From Callipepla californica brunnescens (lineage: Eukaryota; Chordata; Aves; Galliformes; Odontophoridae): a stretch of 64,000 nt of DNA. Within the stretch, counting starts at the first letter, position 1. Each line of letters begins with the position of its first letter. A program made the translations under genes and the position numbers. The notes beneath the pieces were generated by a model. The model was not told where the DNA came from, ran no database searches, and saw only the letters and a list, made by a program, of their open reading frames with translations. Shown here one piece after another: positions 22,691 to 33,340 of this stretch. The stretch is from contig JALIRH010000076.1 in the NCBI GenBank assembly GCA_023055505.1, positions 1,624,001 through 1,688,000 of the forward strand, in the 5' to 3' direction.

Positions 22691-23673
22691 GGTGTCAGAA
22701 TGTGACAGTCACAATATCAAAGTATCACAATGTCAGAATGTCAGTGTCACAAGGTTAGAATTTCACAATGCCAAAATATCACAATGTGAGAATCTAAAAA
22801 TGTCACAGTGTCAGAATGTCAGAATGCAAAAATGAAAGACTGTCACAATACCAAAATGTAAAAATTTCACAGTCAGAATATTACAGTGTCACAATGTCAG
22901 AAGGTCGCATTTTCAGAATGTCAGTACGTGAGGATGTCAGAACGTCACAATGTCACAAAGTGAGAATATGAGAATGTCAGAATAACAGAATGTCAGAATG
23001 TGAGAACGAAATGATGTCAGAATGTGATTATGTGAGAATGTCCGAATTTCAGAATGTCAGAATGTCACAACGTCAGAATGCAAGAATATCAGAATGTCCT
23101 AAGTTGAGAATGTCACAATGTATCTGAATAGAAGAATGTAACATTGGCACAATCTCAGAATGTAACAAAGACATCACATCATAATGTCAGAATGTCAGAA
23201 TTTCACAACTTCACAATGTCACAATGAGAGAATTTCAGAACGCAGCAATGTAACAATCTGAGAATGTCACAATATCAGATTGTCAGAATGTCAGAATGAC
23301 AAAATGTGAGAATATCACAATATCACTATGCCAGATTCCCAAAATGCCACGATGTCACAATCTCAGAATGTCAGAATCACAGAATTTGACACTGCGAGAA
23401 TATCACAAAGTCACAAAGCCACAATGTCATAATATCACAATATCACAATGTCAGAATGTCACTATGGCAGATTGTCAGAATGCCAGAACATCAGAAGGTG
23501 AGAATATAAGAATGTCAGAATGTCACAATGTCACAATGAGAGAATATTAGAATGTCACAATGTCAACATGTCAGAATGTGAGAAAGGGAGAATGTCATGA
23601 TGTCAGAATGTCTTAATGTCAGAATGTCAAATCGTCACAACCTCCCAATTAAAATTCAGGGAATATGACTGTG
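22691..23673. repeat. AATGTCAGA/AATGTCACA minisatellite, part 1
   Basis: Units of about 10 bp (AATGTCAGA, AATGTCACA, AATATCACA, GTGAGAATG) are repeated with strong variation. Frames rich in Met, Ser, Glu, Cys, His and Asn are translations of the unit. The plus strand has many A and few T, so the strands are strongly asymmetric. Confidence 0.9.
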
Positions 23674-24596
23674 TGTGAAAGACAGCAACTGTTTTTTACT
23701 TTTGTTGTCTCAAAGCTTGCTTCATGAGGTCTTTCTGGCTAGAAGACTCTAATTGACAACTGCTTGGAGAAGCTGATCATCACAAAGGACAATAATACTT
23801 GTATGGCACCGAAAGTACTACTCCTGTTGATTTATCTGTTGGGCCAGATGTGTTGGGTGGGCACAAATCAAACTAATGCCAGAACACGGAGGCAGCTAAA
23901 GAAAGCAGGATAGACACCCTGTTGTCCCTACAAGACAAGCCTCTCTTAAAACAAAACACCCACATGAATGGTGAGGAGCTTTCCTCCTTCAAGGTTTGAA
24001 AATTTAAAGCAAAACTGACCTTTAGGTTTAATCCCCTCGATAACCAGAGTCTGGAATGTGATGAATATGCATGTGCTATACCTTTAAATAGCTATTCATT
24101 TCTCTCTTACGTGCGCATGTTTGGTGAAGCAATCCCCCATGTACCCAGCGCGCCGCTTGACAGAACTCATTGGTGTGTCGAGTTGCTCAGTTGGTTTTCT
24201 CGACACCACTAAACCAAAGACTTTGAAGAAGAGACTTTCCTGAGGGAAAAACCTCTTTGGAAGAACCCCCCTGCACAGCGCCTGCTTGCTGCAAAACTTC
24301 CCGGCTTTCTCTCATCCCCCGCGGAGACCAGACGAATTCCTGAGACCAACGGACTACGGACCTCGCCAGATCCACGGTGCTGATGCTCTCTCTTTCTCTT
24401 TCTTGCTTTCTGCCAAGTCTCTTCGCTTTTCATCTCTTTTCTATCACCCATCTTCCCTTCCCCATATCCCTAAAAAACTAATTATTGTAATAAACTGGTT
24501 GGGCTAAAATTTGAACCATTGCCTTTTAATCTCACCATCGGGTATACACATACATATAAAGAACCTCATCTCCCTCCTTTATTTTGGAGCGTGACA
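23674..24596 (+). mobile_element. Solo LTR (923 bp) with CTGTG target duplication
   Basis: An insertion of ordinary sequence splits the minisatellite. It starts TGTGAAAGACAGC and ends GAGCGTGACA, with CTGTG at 23669-23673 and at 24597-24601. The interrupted repeat context (CAGGGAATATGACTGTGTCA) occurs uninterrupted near 25550 and, with a small change, near 26370. An AATAAA polyadenylation signal at 24489-24494 fixes the plus orientation. There is a TATA-like CTTTAAATAGC near 24083. No internal viral sequence is present, and I do not know the family. Confidence 0.8.
24489..24494 (+). terminator. AATAAA polyadenylation signal in solo LTR
   Basis: AATAAA lies about 100 bp before the LTR end in TTGTAATAAACTGG, a plausible R/U5 position. 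Confidence 0.5.
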
Positions 24597-24601
24597 CTGT
24601 G

Positions 24602-25777
24602 TCAAAACGTCACAATGAGAGAATATGAAAAAGTGAGAACATCACAATGACCGAATGTCAGAATGTCGCAATTAGAAAATCGGGGAATATCAAAATGTCA
24701 CAACGTCACAATGAGAGATAATAACACCAAGTGAATGACAATGTCACAGTGTCACAATGAGAGGATCTCAGAATGTCAGAACTTCAAAATGTCAAAATGT
24801 CACAAAGTCCAAATATCACAATGACAGAATGTCAGAATGACAGATTCCCACAGTTTCAGAATGTCAGAATGTGGTAATGAGAGAAAGTCAAAATATCGGA
24901 ATGTCAGAATGTCACAAGGAGAGAATGTCAGAGTGTCACAATGCTATAATGTCAAAATGTCAGAACATCAGAAGGTCAGAATATCACAATGTCACAACGA
25001 GAGAACCTCAAAATGTCACCAAGAGAGACTGTCAAACTATCAGAATGTGAGAATGAGTGAATGTCACAATGAGAGATGGCCACAATTTTAGAATGCCAGA
25101 TTGTGAGAATGTCAGAATGTGAAAACGCCAGAATGGGAGTGAGTGAATGTCACAACATCAAAATGTCATAACGTCAGAATGTCAGAATGAACCAATGTGA
25201 GAGTGCCTGAATGTCACAGTATGAGAACGTCACAATATCACAAATCTCAGAATTTCAGTGTCAGAATGAGAGAATGTCACAATGCCACAATGAGAGAATG
25301 TCGCAATTACAGATTATTGATATATCAGAATGTCAGAATACGAGAAAGTGAGAATGTCCCAATGTCAGAATATCAGAATGAGGGAAAGAGAGAATGTCAT
25401 GATGCCAGAATGTCAAATTGTCACAAAGTCACAATATCACAATGAGAGAATATCAGAAAGTGAGAATATGCCAGTGAATGAATGACACATTGTGAGAATG
25501 TCAGAATGTCAGAACGTCAGAATATCAGAATTACAAAATCAGGGAATATGACTGTGTCACAATGTCACAAAGAGAGAATATGAAAAAGTGAGAATACCAC
25601 AACGACCGAATGTCAGAACGTGACAATGTCACAATGTCAGAATGAGGGAAAGAGAGAATGTCATGAAGTCAGAATGTCAACTTGTCACAATGCCACAATA
25701 GCACAGTAAGAGAATATCAGAAAGTGAGAATTATGACAGTGACTGAATGTCACGATGTGAGAAAGTCAGAATATTAG
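24602..25777. repeat. AATGTCAGA/AATGTCACA minisatellite, part 2
   Basis: The same degenerate 10-bp array resumes directly after the solo LTR and continues to the next insertion. Larger words recur inside it, for example AGGGAATATGACTGTGTCA and GAGGGAAAGAGAGAATGTCA, so it has higher-order structure. No gene is seen. Confidence 0.9.
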
Positions 25778-26110
25778 TATAGGGCAAATAACCCCCAAAA
25801 AAACACTCCATGGAAATTGTGCGAAAGGCGGTATATTTTAGGTAGGCTTAAGAAAATGGTATACAAACAAGAAGAAAAGAGAGGAGCTCACCTTGATGAT
25901 GGTCGAGGCTCGCTAATAACTCCAAAAGGGAGGGATCTCTAACAAGAGAACCTTCCCTGCTGGAGGTCAGCCCTTAAATGGGGTCTTGGCAGAGGTGGAG
26001 TCAAACTCCACCCCTTCCAATCACACTCACTTGTGCCCCTGCAGCTGACTCAGGGCTTGCCTCAGGTGATCAATCAGTGGTTCAGGCCATGATTCAACAG
26101 TTCCCATACA
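25778..26110 (-). mobile_element. Short LTR-like insertion (333 bp) with ATTAG target duplication
   Basis: A piece of non-repeat DNA lies between two ATTAG copies (25773-25777 and 26111-26115). On the minus strand it begins TGTATGGGAAC and ends GCCCTATA, so it has TG at one end but TA rather than CA at the other. It contains a CATTTAAGGGC TATA-like element on the minus strand. The size and the 5-bp duplication suggest a short solo LTR in minus orientation, but no polyadenylation signal is seen, so another type of insertion is possible. Confidence 0.6.
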
Positions 26111-28420
26111 ATTAGAATGTCAGAATGTCACCATGAGAGTATCTCAGAATGTCACAATGTCAGAATGTCACAACGATAGAATGTCAAAATGGCAGCATGT
26201 GTCTGTGAGAGAATGTCACAATGACAGAATAGAAATATGTCAGAATATAGCAATGAGAGAATGTTAGAATGCAACAATGTCAACATGTCAGAATGGGAGA
26301 AAGTGAGAATGTCATGATGTCAGAGTGTCTTAATGTCAGAATGTCAAATCTTCACTGTGTCACAACTACAAGATTAGGGAATATGACTGTGTCAGAAAGT
26401 CACAATAAGAGGAGATGAAAAAGAGAGAATATCACAATGACCGAGTGTCACAATGTAAGAAAGTGAGAATGTGAGAATGTCAAAATGTCAGAATGACAGA
26501 ATATCACTATGTCACAATGTCGCAATGTCTCAATGTCAGAATATCAATATGTAACAGTGTAAGAACGTCACAAATACCACAATGGGAGAATGACAGATTG
26601 TCACGATTACAGAATTTCAGAATGTGAAAATATCAGAATGTCACAATGTCAGATTCTGAGAATGTCACAATGACAGAATGTCAGAATGAAAGATTTTCCA
26701 AATTCCAGAATGTCACTATGTCACAACGTCAGAATGACGCATTGTCAAAATGCTAGAATGTCACAATGTCACAAGGTGAGAACATCACAATGGCAGATTG
26801 TCATAATGCCAGAACATCAGAAGGTGAGAATATTAGAATGCCACAATGTCACAATGTCACCATGAGAGTATCTCAGAATGTCACAATGTCAAAATGTCAG
26901 AATGAGGGAAAGAGAGAATGTCATGATGTCAGAATGTCTTAACGTCAGAATGTCAAATTGTCACAACGTCACAATATCACAATGAGAGAATATCAGAAAG
27001 TGAGAATATGACAATGACCGAATGACACATTGTGAGAATGTCAGAATGCCAGAATGTCAGAATGTCACAATGTCAAAATGTGTGAATGTCTGAATGTCAC
27101 CATGAGAGAGAGTCAGAGTTTTACAATGTCACAATGTGAGAATGTCTGAACGTCAGAATGAGGGAGAGTTAGAATTTCAGAATGTCACAGTGTCACAATG
27201 TCATCATGTCACAATATCAGAATGTTGCATTGTCACAATGTGAGAATGACAGGTTGTCACAATTCCAGAATTTCAGAATGTCAACATGTCTGAATGTCAC
27301 AATGTCACAATTTCACTATGTCACAACGCTAGAATGTCATAATATCAGAAAGTGAGAATATCACAATGGCAGATCGCCATAATGCCAGAACTTCAGAAGG
27401 TGAGAATATTAGAATGTCACAATGTCACAATGTTACAATGTGAGTATCTCAGAATGTCACAATGCCAGAATATCAGAATGGCAGAATATGAGAAAGTGAG
27501 AATGTCACAATGTCAAAATGTCAGAATGAGAGAAAGAGAGAATCTCATGATGTCGGAATGTCTTAATGTCAGAATGTCAAATTGTCACAACGTCACGATA
27601 TCACAATGAGAGAATATCAGAAAGTGAGAATATGACAATGACCGAATGACACAATGTGAGAACGTTAGAATGTGAGAATGTCAGAATTGGAGAATGTCAC
27701 AGAGTCACAATGACAGATTGCCACAATTTCAGAATGTCAGTGTATCACAATGCCACAAAGTCACAATATCAGTATGTCATGAAGATAGAATGTCACAATG
27801 ACAACATATGACTGTGACAGAACGTCACAATGTCAGATGATAAATATGGCCGAAAATCACAATGAGAGAATGTTAGAATGTCACAATGTTAACATGTCAG
27901 AACGTGAGAAAGTGAGAATGCCACAATGCCACGATGTGAGAATCTCACAATGTCACAATGAGAGAGAGTCAGAATTTCACAGTATCAGAATTTTGCATTG
28001 TCACAATGTGAGAATGACAGATTGTCACATTTCCAGAATTTCAGAATGTCACAATTCCAGAATTTCAGAATGTCCAAATATCTGAATGTCACAATAGCAG
28101 AATGTGAGAGTATCACAATGACAGAATGTCAGAATGACAGGTTGTCACAATTCCAGAATGTCACTATGTCACAATGCTAGAATGTCAGAATGTCAGAATG
28201 TGAAAATAGCACAAGGGCAGGTTGTCATAATGCCAGAACTTCAGAATGTGAGAATATTAGAATGTCATAATGTCAGAATGGGAGAATGTCACAATGGCAG
28301 GTTGTCATAATTCCAGAAGTTCAGAATGGGAGAATATTAGAATGTAACAATGTTGCAATGTGACAATGAGAGTATCTCAGAATGTCACAATGTCAGAATG
28401 TCAGAATGCCAGAATAAGAG
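26111..28420. repeat. AATGTCAGA/AATGTCACA minisatellite, part 3
   Basis: The array continues to about 28420, where a short AGAGAAAAGAAAGG stretch leads into the GCAGCTATGGGG array. Several blocks (for example GTGAGAATATTAGAATG plus neighbours at 26825, 27400 and 28245) repeat with kilobase-scale spacing. No gene is seen. Confidence 0.9.
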
Positions 28421-31400
28421 AAAAGAAAGGTATGAGGAGGCTATGGGGAAGCTATGGGGCAGCTATTGGGCAGCAGTGGGGCAGCTATGGGGCAGTAGTA
28501 GGGCAGCTATAAGGCAGCTATGGGGCAGCAGTGGGGCAGCTATGGGGCGGCTATGAGGAAGCCATTGGGCAGCTATGGGGCAGAAGTGAGGCAGCAATCA
28601 GGAAGCAGTGAGGCAGCTATGAGGAGGCTATGGGGCAGCTATGGGTCAGCTATCGAGAGGCTATGGGGCAGCTATGGGGCGGCGATGAGGCAGACATGGG
28701 GCAGCTATGGGGGAGCAGTGAGGCAGCTATGGGGAGGCTATGGGGCAGTAGTTGGGCAGCTATAGGGCGGCTATGGGGAAGCCATTGGGCAGCTATGGGG
28801 CAGTAGTGAAGCGGCTATGGGTCAGTAGTTTGGCAGCTATGACGAGGCTATGGGAAGGCCATGGGGAAGCGATGGGGCAGCTCTGAGGCAGACAAAATGT
28901 AGCTATGGGGGAGCAGTGAGGCAGCTATGGGGTGGCTATGGGGCAGTAGTGGGGCAGCTATGGGGCAGCTATGAGGTAGCCATGGGGCAGCTATATGGGG
29001 AAGCAGCGAGGGAGCTATGGGGTAGCAGTGAGGCAGCTATGATGAGGCTATGGGGAGGCTATGGGGCAGCCACGGTGCAGCTATGGGGCAGCAGTGGGGC
29101 AGCTATGGGCAGCAGTAAGGAAGCTATTGAGAAGGCTATGGGGGCAGCTATGGGGTGGCTATGGGGCAGCTATAGAGCGGCAATGTGGCAGTAGTGGGGC
29201 ACCTATAAGGCAGCTATGGGGCAGCAGTGGGACAGCTATGGGGCGGCTATTAGGCAGCCATGGGGTGGCAATGGGGCAGCAGTGAGGCAGCTATGGGGCG
29301 GCTATGGGGCTGAAGTGGGGCAGCTATGAGGAGTCTCTTGAGAGGCTATGGAGCAGCTATGGGGCAGCAGTGGGGTAGCAGGAGGAGACTATGGGGAGGC
29401 TATGAAGCAGGTATGGGGCAGCAGTGGGGCAGCTATGGGGCGACTATGGGGCAGCAGTTGAGCAGCTATGGGGCAGCCATGGGGCAGCTATGTGGCAGTA
29501 GTGAAACAGCTATGGTGTAGCTATAAGCGAGCCTTGGGGCAGCAAGGGGCAGTAGTAAGGCAGCTATGGGGCAGCAGTGGGGCAGCTATGATGAGACTAT
29601 GGGAAGGCCATGAGGAAGCTATGGGGCATCTTTGAGGCAGACAAAAAGTAGCTGTGGGGCTGCAGTGAGGCAGCTATGGGGCAGCTGTGGGGCAGCTATT
29701 GTGTCGCAGTGAGGCATCTATGAGGAGGCTATGGGGAGGATATGAGGCAGTTATGGGGCAGAAGTGAGGCAGCTATGGGGTGGCTATAGGGCAGCAGTGG
29801 GGCAGGTATGGGGCAACAAAGAGGCAGCCATGGGGCAGCAGTGGGGCAGCTTTGAGGCTACGGGGCGGCTATGGGGCAGTAGTGGGGTAGCTATGGGGCA
29901 GCAGTGAGGAAGCTAAGGGGAAGCAATGGGGCAGCTTTGAGGATGCTATTGGGAAGCCATGGGGCAGCAATGGGGCGGCTATGAGGCAGCGACGGGGAAG
30001 CTATGGGGCAGCAGTGAGGCAGGTATGGGGCAGTAGTAAGGCAGCTACAGGGCAGCAGTGGGGCAAATATGAGGAGGCTCTGAGGAAACTATGGGGCAGC
30101 TATGGGGCAGCAGTGAGGCAGTTATAGAACAGGTATGAGGCACTTATCAAGCAGCTATGGGTCAGCTATGAGGAGGCTATGGGGCAGATGTGGTGCAGCA
30201 GTGGGGCAGCTAAGGCAGCTATGGGGAGGCTATGGGGCAGCAGTGTGGGCAACTATGAGGAGACTATGGGGAGGCTATGAGGCAGCTATGGGGCAGTAGT
30301 CGGGCAGCTATTGGACGGCTATGAGGCAGCCATGGGGCAGCTATGGGGCAGCAGTGAGACAGCTATGGGGCAAGTATGGGGAGGCTATGGGGCAGCGACG
30401 GGGTGGCTATGGGGCAGTAGTGGGGCAGCTATGGTGAGGTTATGAGGCAGCCATGGGGTAGGTATGAGAAACCAGTGAGGCAGCTATGGGGCAGTAGTGG
30501 AGCAGCTATGAGGCAGCAGTTGGTCAGCTATGGGGTGGCTATGAGGCAGCAGTGGGTCAGCTATGGGGTGGCTATGAGGCAGCCATGGGGCAGCTATGGG
30601 ACAGCAGTGGGGCAGCTATGAGGTAGCCATGGGGCACCTATGGGGAAGCAGCGAGGGAGCTATGGGGTAGCAGTGAGGCAGCTATGAGGAAGCTATGGGG
30701 AGGCTATGGGGAGGCTATGGGGCAGATATGTAACGGCTATGAGGCAGCCACGGTGCAGTGATGGGGCAGCCACGGTGCAGCTATGGGGCAGCAGTAAGGA
30801 AGCTACGAGAAGGCTATGGAGGCAGCTATCGGGTGGCTATGAGACAGCTATGGGGCAACTATGAGGCAGCCGTAGGGCAGCTATGGTGCAGCAGTGAGGC
30901 AGCAATTAGGCAGAAGTTGGGCAGATATGGGGCAGCAGTGAGGCAGCTATGAGGAGGCTATGGGGCAGCTATGGGGCAGCAGAGAGGCAGCTATGGGGCA
31001 CGAGTGAGGCAGCTATGGGTTAGCTATGAGGAGGCCTTGAGGAGGCTATGGGGCAGATATGGGGCAGCAGTGGGGCAGCTAAGGCAGCTATGGGAAGGCT
31101 ATGGGGCAGCAGTGTGGGCAACTATGAGGAGACTATGGGGAGGCTATGAGGCAGCTATGGGGCAGCAGTCGGGCAGATATAAGGCAGCTATTGGGAAGCA
31201 GTGGGGCAGCTATGGGGCGGCTATTAGGCAGCCTTTGGGCACCTATTGGGCAGCAGTGAGGCAGGTATGGGGCAGCTATGGGGCAGCTATGAGGACGTTA
31301 TGGGGCAGCTATGGGGCAGCAGTGGGGCAGCAATAACGCAGTAGTGGGGCAGCTATGGGGCAGTAGTGGGGCAGCAATGAGGACGCTATAGGGAGACTAT

Positions 31401-32475
31401 GGGGCATGTATGGAGCGGCTAGGAGGCAGCTATGGGGCAGGTATGAGGCAGCCATGGGGTGGCTGTGGGGCAGCAGTGAGGCAGCTATGAAGAGGCTATG
31501 GAAATGCTATAGGGCAGCAGTGGGGCAGCTACGGAGCGGCTATGAGGCAGCCTTTTTGCATCTATGGGGCAGCAGTGGGGCAGCTACAAGAAAGCTATAG
31601 GGCAGCTATGGGACAGCAGTGGGGCAGCTATGGTGCGGCTATGAGGCAGCCATGAGGCAGACACGGGGCAGCAGTGGGGCAGCTATGGTGCGGCTATGAG
31701 GCAGCCATGAGGCAGATATGGGGCAGCAGTGGGGCAGCTATGAGCAGGCTTTGGGGCGGCTGTGGAGCAGCAGTGGGGAAGCTATGGGGCAGTAGTGGGG
31801 CAACTATAAGTTAGCAGTGGGGCAGCCATGGGGCGGCTATGGGGCAGCAGTGGGGCAGCTATGAGGAGGTTATGGGGCAGCCATTGGCAGCTATGGGGCT
31901 GCAGTGAGGCAGCAATGGGGCAGCAGTGGGGCAGCTATGGGGCGGCTCTAAGGCAGCAGTGATGCAGATATCGGGCAGCTATGGGGCTGCAGTGAGGCAG
32001 CAATGGGGCAGTAGTGGGGCAGCTATGGGGCAGCAGTGGGGTGGCTATGTGGCAGCAATGGGGCAGCCATGGGGCAGGTATGGGGCTGCAGTGGGACAGC
32101 TATGAGGAGGCTATTGGGCAGGTATAGAGCAGCTATGTGGCAGTAGTCGGGCAGCTATTGGGCAGCTATTGGGAAGCCGTGGGGCAGCTATCGGGCGGCT
32201 ATTATACAGCCATGGAGCAGCTATGGTGCAGCAGTGTTGCAGCTATGAGGAGGCTATGGGGAGGCTATGGAGCAGCTATGGGGCGGCTATCTGGTGGCTA
32301 TGAGGCAGCTATCGGGCAGCTGAGGAGGCTATGGGGCCACTATGAGGCAGTAGTGGGGCAGCTATGGGGCAGCAGTGGGGTGGCTATGGGGTGGCAGCGG
32401 GGCAACAGTGGGGCAGCCATGGGGCAGTTATGGGGCTGCAGTGGGGCAGCTATGAGGAGGCTATGGGGCAGCAGT
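28421..32475. repeat. GCAGCTATGGGG minisatellite, left part
   Basis: Units of about 11-12 bp (GCAGCTATGGG, GCAGCAGTGGG, GAGGCTATGGG, GCGGCTATGAG) fill this stretch. The frames give Met-Gly-Gln-Leu-Trp-Gly-Ser-Tyr-type peptides and are not genes. A perfect-looking 56-bp tandem copy occurs at about 31618-31730. The reverse strand is rich in CCCCATAGCTGC. Confidence 0.95.
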
Positions 32476-32818
32476 GGGGCTGCTGGTTTCCCCCCGCTTC
32501 TTTTGTTGGAGTCCTCGCCCCTTCCATGGTTGCCCACCAATGAGGACTGGCTGATCCCTCCCCCACATCGACGGCCCCGGACCCACAACCCCGACCCCAG
32601 CCCCATAACCCCGACCCCACATCTGCAGCCCCAGCCCCATAACAGAGCCTTCAGACCCCTAACTGAGCACCCGGACTTAGAACCGAGCATCGAGCCCCAT
32701 TAGCCCCAACCCCAGCCCCACATCCCCGTCCCTCACCCAACTCCGCCCCACCCCACCCACACCCTATTCCCCCCTTCTCCCTCCGCCACCCCACTCCTCC
32801 CCCCCTCCCCTTTCCCAC

Positions 32819-32894
32819 CTGCGTGTGCGCGAGCAGCCGCTGTAGCTCCCCCAGGAGCTCCACGTTGCGCGACCTCCCCCCCCGCCAACGCCAT
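32819..32894 (-). CDS. Candidate first exon, unidentified gene
   Basis: On the minus strand, ATG at 32894-32892 has a strong Kozak context (GCCATGGC), lies about 65 bp downstream of the ETS cluster, and the exon ends in CAG with a GTGGGA splice donor at 32818. A run of eight G at 32877-32884 splits the coding sense. The frame from ATG gives an Ala/Gly-rich peptide. The neighbouring frame after the run gives RSRNVELLGELQRLLAHTQ, which looks like a natural helical protein segment. A one-base change in run length would join the ATG to that frame, so this is either a frameshifted relic or an assembly error. I do not recognise the gene, and no second exon is found. Confidence 0.35.
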
Positions 32895-33014
32895 GGCCGA
32901 ACAGCCCCACCCCCACTGCGCGCGGCTCTGGGAATAGCACTACGCGTGCGCCGGTCCCGGAAGCCGGAAACGGAAGTCCCCCCCCCCCGCAGATGAACGG
33001 AGCGGTGGAGTACT

Positions 33015-33221
33015 ATGGCGGCGGCGGTGGCGGCGCCGCGGAAACCGCGGAAACCGCGCGTTGGAGCGGCGGCGGCGGCGGCGGCTCCGTTGCCGTGGGA
33101 ACCGCGGAAACTGCGGAAACTGCGGAAACCGCGCGTTGGAGCGGCGGCGGCGGCGGCGGCTCCGTTGCCGCGGAAACCGCACGTTGGAGCGGCGGCGGCG
33201 GCTGTACGGGAGGCACTGTGA
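33015..33221 (+). CDS. Possible short CpG-island reading frame (Ala-rich)
   Basis: From ATG at 33015 a 68-residue frame reads MAAAVAAPRKPRKP and then alternates poly-Ala with Arg-Lys-Pro segments, one per copy of the internal 48-75-bp repeat. All other frames through this GC-rich block are also open, as Gly/Ser-rich or Arg-rich products, so openness is weak evidence. It could be the first exon of the plus-strand partner of a bidirectional promoter. It may equally be untranslated. Confidence 0.2.
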   Translation: MAAAVAAPRKPRKPRVGAAAAAAAPLPWEPRKLRKLRKPRVGAAAAAAAPLPRKPHVGAAAAAVREAL

Positions 33222-33340
33222 GCTTTGGGGGTGGGGCTGGGCAGGGGCAGCGGCAGCGGCAGCGGCAGCGGCAGCGGGGGAGGGGCGGGGCAGGATTCCG
33301 GGGCCGCGCGGCGCTCTCTTTTTTCCCCTAGCACTTGTAA

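Larger units (their letters stand above)
32476..33340. promoter_or_regulatory. CpG island inside the minisatellite
   Basis: About 860 bp of GC-rich, CpG-rich unique sequence splits the array. It has three adjacent ETS-type sites (CGGAAGCCGGAAACGGAAGT, 32958-32977), many CGCG words, a three-copy imperfect repeat with CGTTGGAGCGGCGGCGG (about 33058, 33133 and 33181), long CGG trinucleotide runs and a CAGCGG run (33246-33276). ATG codons in good contexts face away from the ETS cluster on both strands. This looks like a bidirectional housekeeping promoter with the starts of two transcripts. The attached genes are not visible: minisatellite resumes on both sides. Confidence 0.6.

Noticed and set aside
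23296..28180. Met-Ser-Glu-Cys-His-Asn frames of 60-95 residues
   Set aside because: Product of the AATGTCAGA unit.
22691..28420. CRISPR-like array
   Set aside because: Units are about 10 bp, degenerate and without unique spacers; the window is vertebrate.
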